Source: Sphingomonas sanxanigenens DSM 19645 = NX02 (lineage in GTDB: Bacteria; Pseudomonadota; Alphaproteobacteria; Sphingomonadales; Sphingomonadaceae). Taken from it: a stretch of 64,000 nucleotides of DNA. The notes beneath the pieces are model-generated. The model saw only the letters and a list, made by a program, of their open reading frames with translations. It made no database searches and had not been told where the DNA came from. Both the position numbers and the translations under genes were made by a program. Numbering within the stretch: position 1 is the stretch's first letter; the number at the start of each line of letters is the position of its first letter. This document shows, one piece after another, positions 1 to 8,531 of this stretch. The stretch is from assembly GCF_000512205.2 (NCBI RefSeq), contig NZ_CP006644.1, forward strand, positions 1,418,519-1,482,518. Reading direction: 5' to 3'.

Positions 1-34
1 GGCAGGTCGGGCAGGGGGCGCGCCGGCGCCACGC

Positions 35-1060
35 TCAGGCGATGCCGAACCCGCTGACGCGCTCGACCATCCAGAAGGCACCGATCGCGCCGACCGCGTA
101 GAGCGCGGCGACGCGCACCGGCTGCGAGACATTCACCCGCCGCAGCAACATCATTGCGAGCGTGACGGCCGCGACGAAGGCAAGCTGGCCGGCCTCGACG
201 CCGATGTTGAAGAAGATCAGGCTCGGCACGCGCTCCGCATGCGAGACGCCGAGTTCGCCGAGCGCGCTGGCGAAGCCGAGGCCGTGGAGCAGCCCGAACA
301 GCGAGACGACGATCGTCTGCCGGCGCAGCGCCGGCCGATTCCCGGTCCGGCCCGATGCCATCAACGCTTCGCGCGCCATGAACGCGATCGACAGCGCGAT
401 GGCCGCTTCCACCGGCGGGACCGGCACCGCCACCAGCGCGAAGAAGGCGAGCGCGAGCGAGATCGAGTGGCCGAGCGTGAACGCGGTCACCAGCCCGACG
501 AGTTGGCGGCCGCTGGCGAGCAGGCAGAGGCACAGCACGAAGGCGAGGTGATCCCAGCCCATCCAGATGTGGACGACGCCCTGTTCGAGGAATTCGGGCG
601 CAAGCTGGCTGAGCGGGCGGTCGCCGGCGGCGGTCTCGCCCACCGGTACGACGATGCCGTCGCCGTCGCCGGAAAGGCTGCGGTCGACCTGCGCGCCCAT
701 CACATTGGTGACGAAGGTGCCGCCATCCGCCTTCCACGGCGTGCGGATCACGTCATCGGCGCGGAACGCGCGATCGCAGGCGAATTCGAACGCGTATTGC
801 GCGCGGCCGGCCATCGTCTGGCGGCTGACCGACGTCTGGCGGCAGCCCTCGGGATAGATGAGCGCCGCCGGTGCGCCGATCGCCTCGGGCACCGCCGCCG
901 TGAACTCGTAGCTGTTGGCATCCTCGCCGCGCGAAAGGCTGAACTCGGCGGACATGAAGATGTCCGCGCGCGCCGGGGCGGTGCCCAGCAGCGCGATCGT
1001 CGCTGCCATCGCCACCATGGCCAGCGCCCGCGCGAAGGCCCTAGCGATCGATGCGGACAT
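35..1060 (-). CDS. HupE/UreJ-family membrane protein
   Basis: A secreted N-terminal domain is followed by a polytopic membrane domain. A Sec signal peptide ends near residue 32 (TAPARA). The membrane half begins near residue 158 with the motif HIWMGWDHLAF and continues with TLGHSISL, LLHGLGF and FFNIGVEAGQ, which are hallmarks of HupE/UreJ-type proteins. Relatives are proposed nickel or cobalt permeases or accessory proteins for hydrogenase or urease, but many orphan copies exist and the substrate here is unknown. Two ATGs lie in tandem; the second (1060) has the better distance from the AGGAGG ribosome site. It overlaps the end of the upstream parvulin gene by about 20 nt, so the two are probably translationally coupled. 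No hydrogenase gene is visible. Confidence 0.85.
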   Translation of the reverse strand: MSASIARAFARALAMVAMAATIALLGTAPARADIFMSAEFSLSRGEDANSYEFTAAVPEAIGAPAALIYPEGCRQTSVSRQTMAGRAQYAFEFACDRAFRADDVIRTPWKADGGTFVTNVMGAQVDRSLSGDGDGIVVPVGETAAGDRPLSQLAPEFLEQGVVHIWMGWDHLAFVLCLCLLASGRQLVGLVTAFTLGHSISLALAFFALVAVPVPPVEAAIALSIAFMAREALMASGRTGNRPALRRQTIVVSLFGLLHGLGFASALGELGVSHAERVPSLIFFNIGVEAGQLAFVAAVTLAMMLLRRVNVSQPVRVAALYAVGAIGAFWMVERVSGFGIA

Positions 1061-1898
1061 CATATTCCTCCTTGAGCTTGGCGATCTCGCGATCGATCGT
1101 GCCTTCGGTCTCGGCCATCATATAATCCTGCCGCACCTGATCGCGGATGTCGGAATAGGGCATCAGCGCGGGCGCGATCGCTTCGTCCTTGCGCACGAAA
1201 TGCCAGCCGCGCGGGGTGCGCACCGGGCCGATCCACTGCCCGGTCGGGGCCTTCGCCAATGTCTCGATGAAGGGCTGGCCGAAGATGCCGCGCACCATGC
1301 TGTCGCCATAACGCGGATAGTCGCGGCCCAGCCAGAAATCGTCGCCCGCCACCGCATCGCCGCGGTTGAGCGCCGCGAGCGTGCCCGCCGGATCCTTCGG
1401 CGCTGCCGAAAAGAAGATCTGCGAGAAGCTGGTCTTGGGCTCGGCGCGATAGCGCTTCAGATTCTCCGAATAATGATTGACGATCTGTTCCTCGGTCGGC
1501 TCGGCGGGGGCGCCGGCGATCAGGTAGCGGACCTTGTCGATCAGCCGCTTCCGGGTCGGGCCGTCGGTCAGGTGCATGCCGCGCGCGATCGCTTCGCGGA
1601 ACAGCAGCTCGTCGGTGATGAAATCCTTTTGCATCTTGGCTTCGTCGGCGGCAGTCGCCTTGCGACCGGCGAGCGTCTGGAACTCGTCGACCAATGCGCG
1701 CTTCACCTCGGTGCTGTAATGGACCGGCGGCTTGCGGCTCGCCTCGACCGCGGCATAGGCGGCGAAGAAGCCGCCGCCCACGATCAGGAACGCGAACAGC
1801 GGATCGCGCACCCCCGCCTTCAGCGCCGCGCCGATCCGCCTCGCGTCGAAACCCCGGGCGCTCCCGCCACGCACCGCCGCCCCTTGCGCCGTCGCCAT
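1041..1898 (-). CDS. membrane-anchored parvulin-type peptidyl-prolyl isomerase
   Basis: This is a 285-residue protein with one transmembrane segment near residues 33-53 (FAFLIVGGGFFAAYAAVEA) and a periplasmic part. The rotamase-like region spans about 140-250, with SFSQIFF at its start and GPVRTPRGWHFVRKDE near its end, as in PpiC/SurA domains. A SurA-like helical chaperone region precedes it. It probably helps fold or insert exported proteins. The start at 1898 follows a purine-rich AAGGGGCTGGGG stretch; an ORF extending farther upstream lacks family similarity. It overlaps the HupE/UreJ gene downstream, and this pair of families is commonly seen together in operons. Confidence 0.82.
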   Translation of the reverse strand: MATAQGAAVRGGSARGFDARRIGAALKAGVRDPLFAFLIVGGGFFAAYAAVEASRKPPVHYSTEVKRALVDEFQTLAGRKATAADEAKMQKDFITDELLFREAIARGMHLTDGPTRKRLIDKVRYLIAGAPAEPTEEQIVNHYSENLKRYRAEPKTSFSQIFFSAAPKDPAGTLAALNRGDAVAGDDFWLGRDYPRYGDSMVRGIFGQPFIETLAKAPTGQWIGPVRTPRGWHFVRKDEAIAPALMPYSDIRDQVRQDYMMAETEGTIDREIAKLKEEYDVRIDR

Positions 1899-2087
1899 GT
1901 CCCCAGCCCCTTGCAGCGGGCCGCCGAAGGCCCCCGATGGACATGATCCTAGAGCGCGGGCGCGACGGGCGCCTACGTCAAATGACGCATATCGATGCAC
2001 CCGGCCGATTACCTAGCCTCGCGGCGATACGGTGGGCGGGGCCGCTCTTGCCGATCTGCATCCCAAGCGTTCGAGGAGTGAGGTGAG

Positions 2088-3311
2088 ATGGTGCTTCGGT
2101 CGGCGAAGATCCTGTTTCTGACGGCCGCGGTCTCCGCGCTGGCGCTGGCCGGCTGCTCGAAGGGCGGCGGCGGCGACGGCGGCGCGCCCGCGGGCGATAC
2201 CGTGTCGGTGGGGGTGCTGCAGTCGCTGACCGGTACGATGGCGATCAGCGAGATCACCGTGAAGAATGCCGAGATGCTGGCGATCGAAGAGATCAACGCG
2301 GCGGGCGGCGTGCTCGGCAAGACGATCAACGCGCTGGTCGAGGACGGCGCGTCGGATCCCTCCACCTTCGCGCAGAAGGCGTCGAAGCTGGTGGAGGACG
2401 GCAAGGTCTCCACCGTGTTCGGCGGCTGGACCTCCGCCAGCCGCAAGGCGATGCTGCCGGTGTTCGAACGCACGGATAACCTGCTGTGGTATCCGGTGCA
2501 GTTCGAGGGCAATGAATGCTCGCCCAACATCATGTATTCGGGCGCGCAGCCCAACCAGCAGATCCTGCCTGCGTTCGAATGGGCAAAGGAAAAGGGTTAC
2601 AAGAACATCTTCCTGATCGGCTCGGACTATGTGTTTCCGCGCACCGCCAACCTGATCCTCAAGAAGCATATCGAAAAGGGTGGCCTCGGCGTCGCGGGCG
2701 AGGCCTATGTGCCATTGGGCGGGACCGATTTCTCCGGCGTGATCGCCAAGATCCGGGCGGCCAAGCCGGACATCGTCTTCAACACGCTGAACGGTGACAG
2801 CAATGTCGCCTTCTTCAAGCAGATGCAGGCCGCCGGCCTGACCTCGAAGACGCTGCCGGTGATGTCCTTCTCGATCGGCGAGCAGGAAGCGCAGGCGATG
2901 GGCGCCGGGCTGGTGGAGGGCAGCTATGCCGCCTGGAACTATTTCCAGAGCCTCGACCTGCCGGGCAACGCCAGGTTCGTCGCGGCCTACAAGAAGAAAT
3001 ATGGCGCGGACGCCGCGATCACCGATCCGATGGTGCATGGCTATCTGAACGTGTGGGCGTGGAAGGCCGCAGTCGAGAAGGCGGGCAGCTTCGATCCGGC
3101 GGCGGTGCGCAAGGCGGCGGCGTCGCTCGGCGGGTTCGAGACGCCGATGGGCAAGGTCTCCTTCGCGGCGAACCAGAGCCTCGTGCAGAAGGCCTATATC
3201 GGCCAGCTCAAGCCCGACGGCCAGTTCGCGATCGTCGCGGACTCGGGCGCCGACATCCAGCCGGAGCCCTATGACGCGCTCGCCTTCCCCGGCAAGACGT
3301 GCAAGCTGTGA
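2088..3311 (+). CDS. urtA: urea ABC transporter, substrate-binding lipoprotein UrtA
   Basis: This is the periplasmic binding protein that delivers urea to the UrtBC permease. A lipoprotein signal with lipobox LAGC puts the modified cysteine at residue 23. The mature part begins VSVGVLQSLTGTMAIS and contains VFGGWTSASRKAMLPVFE and LLWYPVQFEGNE, which separate UrtA from branched-chain amino acid binding proteins. The length of 407 residues is normal for the family. A GAGGTGAG ribosome site sits just before the ATG. It is the first gene of the urt cluster, separated from urtB by 154 nt that hold an inverted pair of palindromic repeats. Nitrogen-limitation control is usual for urt genes but no clear NtrC site was found. 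Confidence 0.93.
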   Translation: MVLRSAKILFLTAAVSALALAGCSKGGGGDGGAPAGDTVSVGVLQSLTGTMAISEITVKNAEMLAIEEINAAGGVLGKTINALVEDGASDPSTFAQKASKLVEDGKVSTVFGGWTSASRKAMLPVFERTDNLLWYPVQFEGNECSPNIMYSGAQPNQQILPAFEWAKEKGYKNIFLIGSDYVFPRTANLILKKHIEKGGLGVAGEAYVPLGGTDFSGVIAKIRAAKPDIVFNTLNGDSNVAFFKQMQAAGLTSKTLPVMSFSIGEQEAQAMGAGLVEGSYAAWNYFQSLDLPGNARFVAAYKKKYGADAAITDPMVHGYLNVWAWKAAVEKAGSFDPAAVRKAAASLGGFETPMGKVSFAANQSLVQKAYIGQLKPDGQFAIVADSGADIQPEPYDALAFPGKTCKL

Positions 3312-3325
3312 AGGGCACGGAGCAG

Positions 3326-3457
3326 CCCCTCCCCTTCAGGGGAGGGGACGGGGCGGGGCAGCGTCGGCGGGGGCTCAACGCCGCCGGCGACGCTCTTTCC
3401 GCTGCCGCAGAAGCGCGCTTCGCCCCCCACCCCAACCCCTCCCCTGAAGGGGATGGG
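3326..3457. repeat. inverted pair of REP-like GC-rich palindromes
   Basis: Copy one is a 9-bp stem (CCCCTCCCC at 3326-3334, GGGGAGGGG at 3339-3347) with a TTCA loop, followed by ACGGGGCGGGGC. Copy two lies on the opposite strand at about 3436-3457 with loop TGAA and the complementary tail before it. The pair therefore forms one larger inverted repeat between urtA and urtB. The arrangement resembles REP doublets. In the transcript it could form a large hairpin that lowers urtBCDE expression relative to urtA; that role is inferred. Related hairpins occur at 6855, 13505 and 35890. Confidence 0.7.
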
Positions 3458-3465
3458 CGCGTGGC

Positions 3466-4359
3466 ATGACCGACCTCCCGCTCGTCCTCAACCAGCTGTT
3501 CAACGGCGTCTCGGTCGCATCGCTCTACCTCCTCGCCGCGCTCGGCCTGGCGCTCAGCTTCGGGCTGATGCGCGTCGTCAACATGGCGCATGGCGAGATG
3601 CTGATGCTGGGCGGCTATCTCGCCTGGCTGACGCTGATCGTCGTCCCCGGCCCGGCCGGCATCCTCGTCGCGATCCCGGTGGCGTTCGCGGGCGCCGCGG
3701 TTGCGGGCGGGGTGATCCAGACGGCGCTGATCTCGCGCCTCGCCGCGCGGCCGCTCGATACGCTGCTGGCGACCTGGGGCGTCAGCCTGATCCTGCAGCA
3801 GGCGGCGCGCGACCTGTTCGGCGCGATCGGCGTCGAGGTGCGCGCGCCGGACTGGCTTTCGGGCGGCATCACCGTCGCCGGCATCGCCATGCCCTCGGCG
3901 CGGCTGTTCATCATCGGCGTGACGGTGGCGGTGCTCGCCGCGCTCGCGCTGCTGCTGGCGCGAACGCGGATCGGGCTGTTCGTGCGCGCGGTCAATCAGG
4001 ACCGGATGATGGCAGGGGCCACCGGCATCGACGTGCGCCGCGTCGATCTTGCCGTCTTCTGCCTCGGATCGGGCATTGCCGGGCTGGCCGGCGTGGTGCT
4101 GGCGCTGCTCGGCCCGGTTACGCCCACGGTCGGGCAGAGCTATATCGTGCCGGCGTTCCTCGTCGTCGTGATGGGCGGCCTCGGCAGCCTCGTCGGCACC
4201 ACCGTCTCGGCGGTTATCCTCGGCCTGTTCTCGGCGCTGGTGCAGATCTTCGTCGATGTCAGCGCGGCGCAGATGCTGCTGCTGCTGTTCGTCATCCTCT
4301 TCATCCAGATCCGTCCGCAGGGCGTGGTCGCGGTCAAGAGCCGCGCGCTCGATGTCTGA
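3466..4359 (+). CDS. urtB: urea ABC transporter permease UrtB
   Basis: This inner-membrane permease of the LivH type has about eight hydrophobic segments across 297 residues. MRVVNMAHGEMLMLGGY near the N terminus and NQDRMMAGATGIDVRRVD in the cytoplasmic loop are typical of UrtB/LivH proteins. Many UrtB proteins are longer because of an N-terminal secreted extension; this is the short form. The last codons overlap the urtC start by 8 nt, so the two permease subunits are coupled in translation. The start ATG has only a weak purine stretch upstream, and the REP-like pair lies immediately before it. Confidence 0.92.
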   Translation: MTDLPLVLNQLFNGVSVASLYLLAALGLALSFGLMRVVNMAHGEMLMLGGYLAWLTLIVVPGPAGILVAIPVAFAGAAVAGGVIQTALISRLAARPLDTLLATWGVSLILQQAARDLFGAIGVEVRAPDWLSGGITVAGIAMPSARLFIIGVTVAVLAALALLLARTRIGLFVRAVNQDRMMAGATGIDVRRVDLAVFCLGSGIAGLAGVVLALLGPVTPTVGQSYIVPAFLVVVMGGLGSLVGTTVSAVILGLFSALVQIFVDVSAAQMLLLLFVILFIQIRPQGVVAVKSRALDV

Positions 4360-5380
4360 CGCGCCCCGCCTCGCATTGCCGCCGGCGGTGTCGCGCCTGC
4401 TGCCCTGGCTGCTGCTCGGTTGCGCCACGATCGCGCCCTTCCTGCTCTCGCCCTACGATCTCAACCTGCTCGCGCGCTTCATGGCGATGGCGATCCTCGC
4501 GCTCGGCCTTGTGCTGATCTGGGGGCATGGCGGCATCCTCAGCCTGGGGCAGGGCGTGTTCTTCGGGCTCGGCGGCTATGCCATCGCGATGCACATGAAG
4601 CTGGTGGATCTGCCGCAGGGCGAACTGCCGGACTTCATGATGTGGAGCGGCCGCGAAAGCCTGCCGATCTCGTGGGCGCCGTTCCACAGCCCGTTGCTCA
4701 CCATCCTCGCGATCCTGCTGGTGCCGGCGCTGATCGGGGCGCTGTTCGCGTGGGCGGTGTTTCACCGCCGCGTCGGCGGCACCTATTTCGCACTCATCAC
4801 CCAGGCGCTGGCGCTCGCCTTCGCCACCTTCCTCACCAGCCGGCAGGATGTGACCGGCGGCTTCAACGGCCTTACCGATTTCTACGGCATCTTCGGCTTC
4901 GGCCTCTCTCGGCCCGGGGTGGCGACGAGCCTCTACTGGGTGACGCTGGCCTGCCTGTGCACTGCCTTCGTCGGCCTCCGGCTGCTGCTCGCCTCGCGCT
5001 TCGGCATCCTGCTGCGGGCGATGCGCGACGGCGAGAACCGCGCACGCTTCCTCGGTTACGACCCGACGCCGTTCAAGGTTGCCGCGTTCGCGATCGCGGC
5101 GCTGCTCGCAGGCGTCGCAGGCGCCCTGTTCACGCTCCATGCCGGGGTGGTCTCTCCCGCGCTGGTCGGCGTGGTACCCTCGATCGAGATGGTGGTGTGG
5201 GTGGCGATCGGCGGGCGTTACAGCCTTGCCGGTGCGATCGTCGGCGCGCTGCTGGTCAACATCGCGCGCGACAGCATCTCCAGCGCGATCCCCGAACTGT
5301 GGCTCTATCTGGTCGGCGCGATCTTCATCCTGACGGTGACGATGCTGCCCAACGGCCTCGCCGGGCTGGCGAAGCGATGA
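4352..5380 (+). CDS. urtC: urea ABC transporter permease UrtC
   Basis: This is the second permease subunit (LivM type, 342 residues). It carries IWGHGGILSLGQGVFFGLGGYAI in its first third (quoted in two parts: IWGHGGILSL and GQGVFFGLGG) and RAMRDGENRARFLGYD in the cytoplasmic loop that contacts the ATPases. The phrase FMMWSGRESLPISW between the membrane segments is seen in UrtC rather than LivM. The ATG at 4352 lies inside the end of urtB; an in-frame extension upstream is a low-complexity artefact of the urtB sequence. The gene overlaps urtD by ATGA. Confidence 0.92.
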   Translation: MSDAPRLALPPAVSRLLPWLLLGCATIAPFLLSPYDLNLLARFMAMAILALGLVLIWGHGGILSLGQGVFFGLGGYAIAMHMKLVDLPQGELPDFMMWSGRESLPISWAPFHSPLLTILAILLVPALIGALFAWAVFHRRVGGTYFALITQALALAFATFLTSRQDVTGGFNGLTDFYGIFGFGLSRPGVATSLYWVTLACLCTAFVGLRLLLASRFGILLRAMRDGENRARFLGYDPTPFKVAAFAIAALLAGVAGALFTLHAGVVSPALVGVVPSIEMVVWVAIGGRYSLAGAIVGALLVNIARDSISSAIPELWLYLVGAIFILTVTMLPNGLAGLAKR

Positions 5381-6135
5381 CGGCGGGGGCGGTTGCCGAC
5401 CTGCTGCTCGCGGTCGACGGCGTCACCGTCGCTTTCGACGGGTTCAAGGCGCTCGACGGGTTCAGCCTCACCCTCCAGCGCGGCGAGACGCGCGTCGTGA
5501 TCGGCCCCAACGGCGCGGGCAAGTCTACCTTGTGCGACACGATCATCGGCCGCGTCCGCGCCGCATCGGGGCGGATCCTGTTCCGCGGCGAGGATATCGG
5601 CGCGCTGCCCGAACAGACGATCGTCGCGCGCGGCATCTGCCGCAAGTTCCAGGCGCCGGGCGTGCTGCCGACCCTGAGCGTCGGCGACAATATGGCGCTC
5701 GCCGCGCGGCGCGACCGGCGCTGGTGGAAGAGCTTCGGCTTCGGCATCCCCGCCGCCGAACGGACATCGGTCGACGCGGCGCTGGCGATGATCGGCCTTG
5801 CCGACCGCCGCGATGCGCCCGCCGGCGAACTCTCGCATGGCGAGAAGCAATGGCTGGAGATCGGCATGGTCGTGGCGACCGGCGCCGAACTGCTGCTGCT
5901 CGACGAACCCACCGCCGGCATGGGGCCCGCCGAGACCGCGCGCACCGCCGAATTGATCCGCAGCCTGGGCGAAGGGCGCACGGTGCTGGTGATCGACCAT
6001 GACATGAGCTTCGTCGAGCAACTCGCCGCGCCCGTTACGGTGATGCATCAGGGGCGCTTCCTCAAGCAGGGCAGCATCGCCGAGGTGCGCGCGGACCCCG
6101 AGGTCGCCGCGGTCTATCTGGGGCATACGGGATGA
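5377..6135 (+). CDS. urtD: urea ABC transporter ATPase UrtD
   Basis: This is an ATP-binding subunit of 252 residues, LivG-like. The Walker A motif GPNGAGKST is near residue 43, the signature motif reads LSHGEKQWLEIG, and Walker B is LLLLDEPTAGM followed by the switch histidine in VIDHDMSF. LSHGEKQWLEIGM is characteristic of UrtD. The chosen ATG overlaps the urtC stop (ATGA); the longer open frame upstream simply covers urtC in another frame. It works with UrtE to drive urea uptake through UrtBC. Confidence 0.93.
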   Translation: MTAGAVADLLLAVDGVTVAFDGFKALDGFSLTLQRGETRVVIGPNGAGKSTLCDTIIGRVRAASGRILFRGEDIGALPEQTIVARGICRKFQAPGVLPTLSVGDNMALAARRDRRWWKSFGFGIPAAERTSVDAALAMIGLADRRDAPAGELSHGEKQWLEIGMVVATGAELLLLDEPTAGMGPAETARTAELIRSLGEGRTVLVIDHDMSFVEQLAAPVTVMHQGRFLKQGSIAEVRADPEVAAVYLGHTG

Positions 6136-6848
6136 CCGCGCCGCTGCTCGCGCTCTCCGGCCTCGCCAGCGCCTATGGCCAGAGCCAGGTGCTGTGGGAT
6201 GTCGACCTCATGCTGGCCCCGGGCACCGCCACCGCGCTGATCGGCCGCAACGGCGTCGGCAAATCGACCTTGCTCGGCACGATCATGGGCACGCGCACCG
6301 TGACCGCCGGCCGCGTCGCGTTCGATGGTGCAGACATCACCGGCCTGACCCCGCACCGCCGCGCCCGCGCCGGCATCGGCTATGTCCCGCAGGGCCGTCA
6401 CATCTTCCCGCATCTGACGGTGATGGAGAATCTGGAAACCGGCCTCGCCGCACGCGGCGGCCGCGGCAGCGGCGGTGGTGGCGTGCCCGACCATATCTTC
6501 GAGCTGTTCCCCAAGCTGCGCGACATTCGCGACCGCAAGGGCGGCTTCCTCTCGGGCGGCGAGCAACAGCAGCTCGCGATCGGCCGCGCGCTTGCCGGCG
6601 AGCCACGGCTCCTCCTGCTCGACGAGCCGACCGAGGGCATCCAGCCCAATGTCGTCCAGCAGATCGAGGCGGCGCTGCGGACGGTGCGGGACCGGCTGGG
6701 CGTGACGATCCTCGTGGTCGAGCAATATCTCGATTTCGTCTGGCGCTTCGCCGACGGCTATTGCGCGATGGATGGCGGCCGGATCATCCGGCAGGGCAGC
6801 ACCGCGACCGAAAGCGCGGCGGATGTCGCGCATCTGGTGCAGATCTGA
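6132..6848 (+). CDS. urtE: urea ABC transporter ATPase UrtE
   Basis: This is the second ATPase of the importer (238 residues, LivF-like). Walker A is GRNGVGKST, the Q-loop region reads GYVPQGRHIFPHLTVMENL, the signature is LSGGEQQQLAIGRAL and Walker B is LLLLDEPTEGIQPNVV, the last being typical of UrtE. It overlaps urtD by ATGA and closes the operon. A stem-loop lies directly downstream between it and the convergent GntR gene. No urease or urea amidolyase gene follows in the window, although these are the usual neighbours. Confidence 0.93.
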   Translation: MTAPLLALSGLASAYGQSQVLWDVDLMLAPGTATALIGRNGVGKSTLLGTIMGTRTVTAGRVAFDGADITGLTPHRRARAGIGYVPQGRHIFPHLTVMENLETGLAARGGRGSGGGGVPDHIFELFPKLRDIRDRKGGFLSGGEQQQLAIGRALAGEPRLLLLDEPTEGIQPNVVQQIEAALRTVRDRLGVTILVVEQYLDFVWRFADGYCAMDGGRIIRQGSTATESAADVAHLVQI

Positions 6849-6854
6849 CCCTCA

Positions 6855-6884
6855 CCTTCTCCCCGAAGCGCCTCGGGGAAAAGG
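6855..6884. terminator. stem-loop between convergent urtE and gntR genes
   Basis: A 12-bp inverted repeat with one mismatch (CCTTCTCCCCGA and TCGGGGAAAAGG) encloses a 6-nt loop. It fills the 40-nt space between two converging operons and could end transcription from both sides. There is no clean T-tract, so it may instead be a member of the REP-like palindromes found elsewhere in the window. Confidence 0.5.
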
Positions 6885-6888
6885 GGGC

Positions 6889-7596
6889 TCACTTGTCCAT
6901 GTCCGCCAGCGCCAGCCGCAGCAATTCGCTCATCTCGCGCCGCGCCGCCTCGGCATCGCCCGCCGCGATCGCCTGATGCACCAGCAGATGCTCGGGGAGG
7001 GGATCGCGCGGCAGGCCGTGCTTGCGTTGCTTGAAGCGCGTCGTCCAGCGCACCGCGGCACCCACCGTGCTGGCCAGCGCCGCCAGCGGCTCGTTGCGCG
7101 CGGCGTCGAGGATCGCGCGGTGGAAGCGCTGGTCGGCGTCCTGCCCAGCGGCGTTGCCGAGGCCGTAGCGCGCCATGTCGTCGAGCGCGGCGGCCATTTC
7201 CGCGATGTCATGCCGATCGCGGCGCAGCGCCGCGAATGCCGCCGCTGCCGGCTCGATCACCGCGCGCAGTTCGAACAGGCCGCGGATGAATTCCGCCTCG
7301 GGCTCGCCCTCGAACGACCAGGCGAGAACCTCGGGATCGAGCAGGTTCCAGCGGCTGCGCGGGGTGACGCGGGTGCCGGCCTTGGGGCGGCTTTCGACCA
7401 GCCCCTTGGCCGCGAGGATGCGGATCGCCTCGCGATAGGCGGTTCGCGAGACGCCCAGCGCCTCGCTCGCCTCGATCTCCCCGCCGAACACGTCGCCCGG
7501 CTTGCGCCGGCCGCCGACGATCTCGATGCCGATATCGCGCGCGATCTTGCCGTGGATGCGAGGCGAAGCGCTGCGATGCTCGTCGTCCAAGATCAT
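6889..7596 (-). CDS. GntR/FCD-family transcriptional regulator of the sugar-acid operon
   Basis: This 235-residue protein has an N-terminal winged helix (about residues 15-75, with EALGVSRTAYREAIRILAAK) and a C-terminal FCD ligand-binding domain (about 95-220) that keeps metal-type histidines (RFHRAIL, EHLLVHQAI). FCD regulators of this kind, such as DgoR, sense sugar acids. It is the last gene of a four-gene minus-strand operon and starts 14 nt after the dehydrogenase gene, so it probably regulates its own operon. ATG at 7596 follows GAGAGG. A much longer in-frame extension upstream is only the shadow of the neighbouring gene. Confidence 0.86.
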   Translation of the reverse strand: MILDDEHRSASPRIHGKIARDIGIEIVGGRRKPGDVFGGEIEASEALGVSRTAYREAIRILAAKGLVESRPKAGTRVTPRSRWNLLDPEVLAWSFEGEPEAEFIRGLFELRAVIEPAAAAFAALRRDRHDIAEMAAALDDMARYGLGNAAGQDADQRFHRAILDAARNEPLAALASTVGAAVRWTTRFKQRKHGLPRDPLPEHLLVHQAIAAGDAEAARREMSELLRLALADMDK

Positions 7597-7610
7597 CCTC
7601 TCCGGCGGGT

Positions 7611-8531
7611 TCAGTCCTCGAATGCGTCGGTAACCGACGTTTCCCCGGTCAGGAAAGCATCGGCGACCAGACGGAACGGTGCAACATCCACATCGCTCTT
7701 GCCCGCCGCGATCAGTTCCGCGAAGCGCGCATAGAGTTCGGGATATTCGGCCTCGGCCGGCAGCGGCTGCGCCACGCCGTCGATGGTCAGCGTGTTGCCG
7801 CCATGCGAAAGCACGAGCAGGCCGGCGTCGGTCTCGACTTCGATGTCCCAGGTCTGCGGGCCGGTCTGGCGCCAGTCGAACACGGCATCGATCGGCGCGC
7901 CGCTCGCGCTGCGCATCGCCAGCCTTGCCGCGATCGGCGCCTTGCGATTGGCCGGCACTTCGAGGCTCGCCTGCTCGAGCCGCACCGGATCGGCCAGCAG
8001 CTGCGTCAGGATCGACAGCGCGTTGATGCCCGGATCGAACACGCCGAGCCCGCCCGGCTGCCAGATCCACGCCTGGCCGGGATGCCAGTGGCGGACATCT
8101 TCCTTCCAGGAAATGTCGATGCGGCGCAATTCCTTGCCCGCGATCCACTGGCGCGCGGTCTCGACGCCGGCGGCATAGCGCGAGTGCCAGCTCGCGAACA
8201 GCGTCACGCCGGCCGCGTCGGCGGTGCGGGCGAGGTCGACCACTTCGGAAAGCGTCGCGCCCGGCGGTTTTTCGAGGAACACATGCTTGCCGGCGGCCAG
8301 TGCGGCGCGGGCGGCGCCATGGCGCACCTGCGGCGGCTGGCAGAGCGCAACCGCATCGAGCGTCGGCTCCTTCGCCAGCATCGTGTCGATGTCGGGATAA
8401 GCGGGAATGCCGTCCGCATGCGCGTTGCGGCTGGCGGTCGCGGCGAGGACGAATTTCTCGCTCCCCGCGATGGCGGGCACGTGCTGGTCGCGTGCGATCT
8501 TGCCGAAGCCGACGATGCCGACCCGGATCAC
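7611..8531 (-). CDS. Gfo/Idh/MocA dehydrogenase, galactose/arabinose 1-dehydrogenase-like
   Basis: It likely oxidises D-galactose or L-arabinose at C1 to the lactone with NAD(P). The Rossmann nucleotide site is GIVGFGKIARDQHVPAI at the N terminus (residues 4-20), the catalytic-lysine motif is EKPPGATL, and the C-terminal domain has WKEDVRHWHPGQAWIW and VFDPGINALSI. This combination closely resembles Pseudomonas Gal (D-galactose 1-dehydrogenase), as I remember that sequence. The length of 306 residues fits. It overlaps the upstream AraD1-type gene by ATGA. Specificity between galactose and arabinose cannot be read from the sequence. Confidence 0.85.
   Translation of the reverse strand: MIRVGIVGFGKIARDQHVPAIAGSEKFVLAATASRNAHADGIPAYPDIDTMLAKEPTLDAVALCQPPQVRHGAARAALAAGKHVFLEKPPGATLSEVVDLARTADAAGVTLFASWHSRYAAGVETARQWIAGKELRRIDISWKEDVRHWHPGQAWIWQPGGLGVFDPGINALSILTQLLADPVRLEQASLEVPANRKAPIAARLAMRSASGAPIDAVFDWRQTGPQTWDIEVETDAGLLVLSHGGNTLTIDGVAQPLPAEAEYPELYARFAELIAAGKSDVDVAPFRLVADAFLTGETSVTDAFED

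Noticed and set aside
35..1060. HupE/UreJ protein as a hydrogenase accessory gene
   Set aside because: No hydrogenase structural or maturation gene is in the window.
239..1075. Long plus-strand open frame opposite the HupE/UreJ gene
   Set aside because: Arg/Glu/Asp/Ala-rich composition typical of antisense frames in high-GC DNA; the minus-strand protein has a signal peptide and family motifs.
2030..2055. Possible sigma-54 -24/-12 element before urtA (CGGGGC, 5 nt, TTGC)
   Set aside because: Only the GG and GC cores match; the T and CA of the -24 element and the final base are wrong, and such matches are frequent in this GC-rich DNA.
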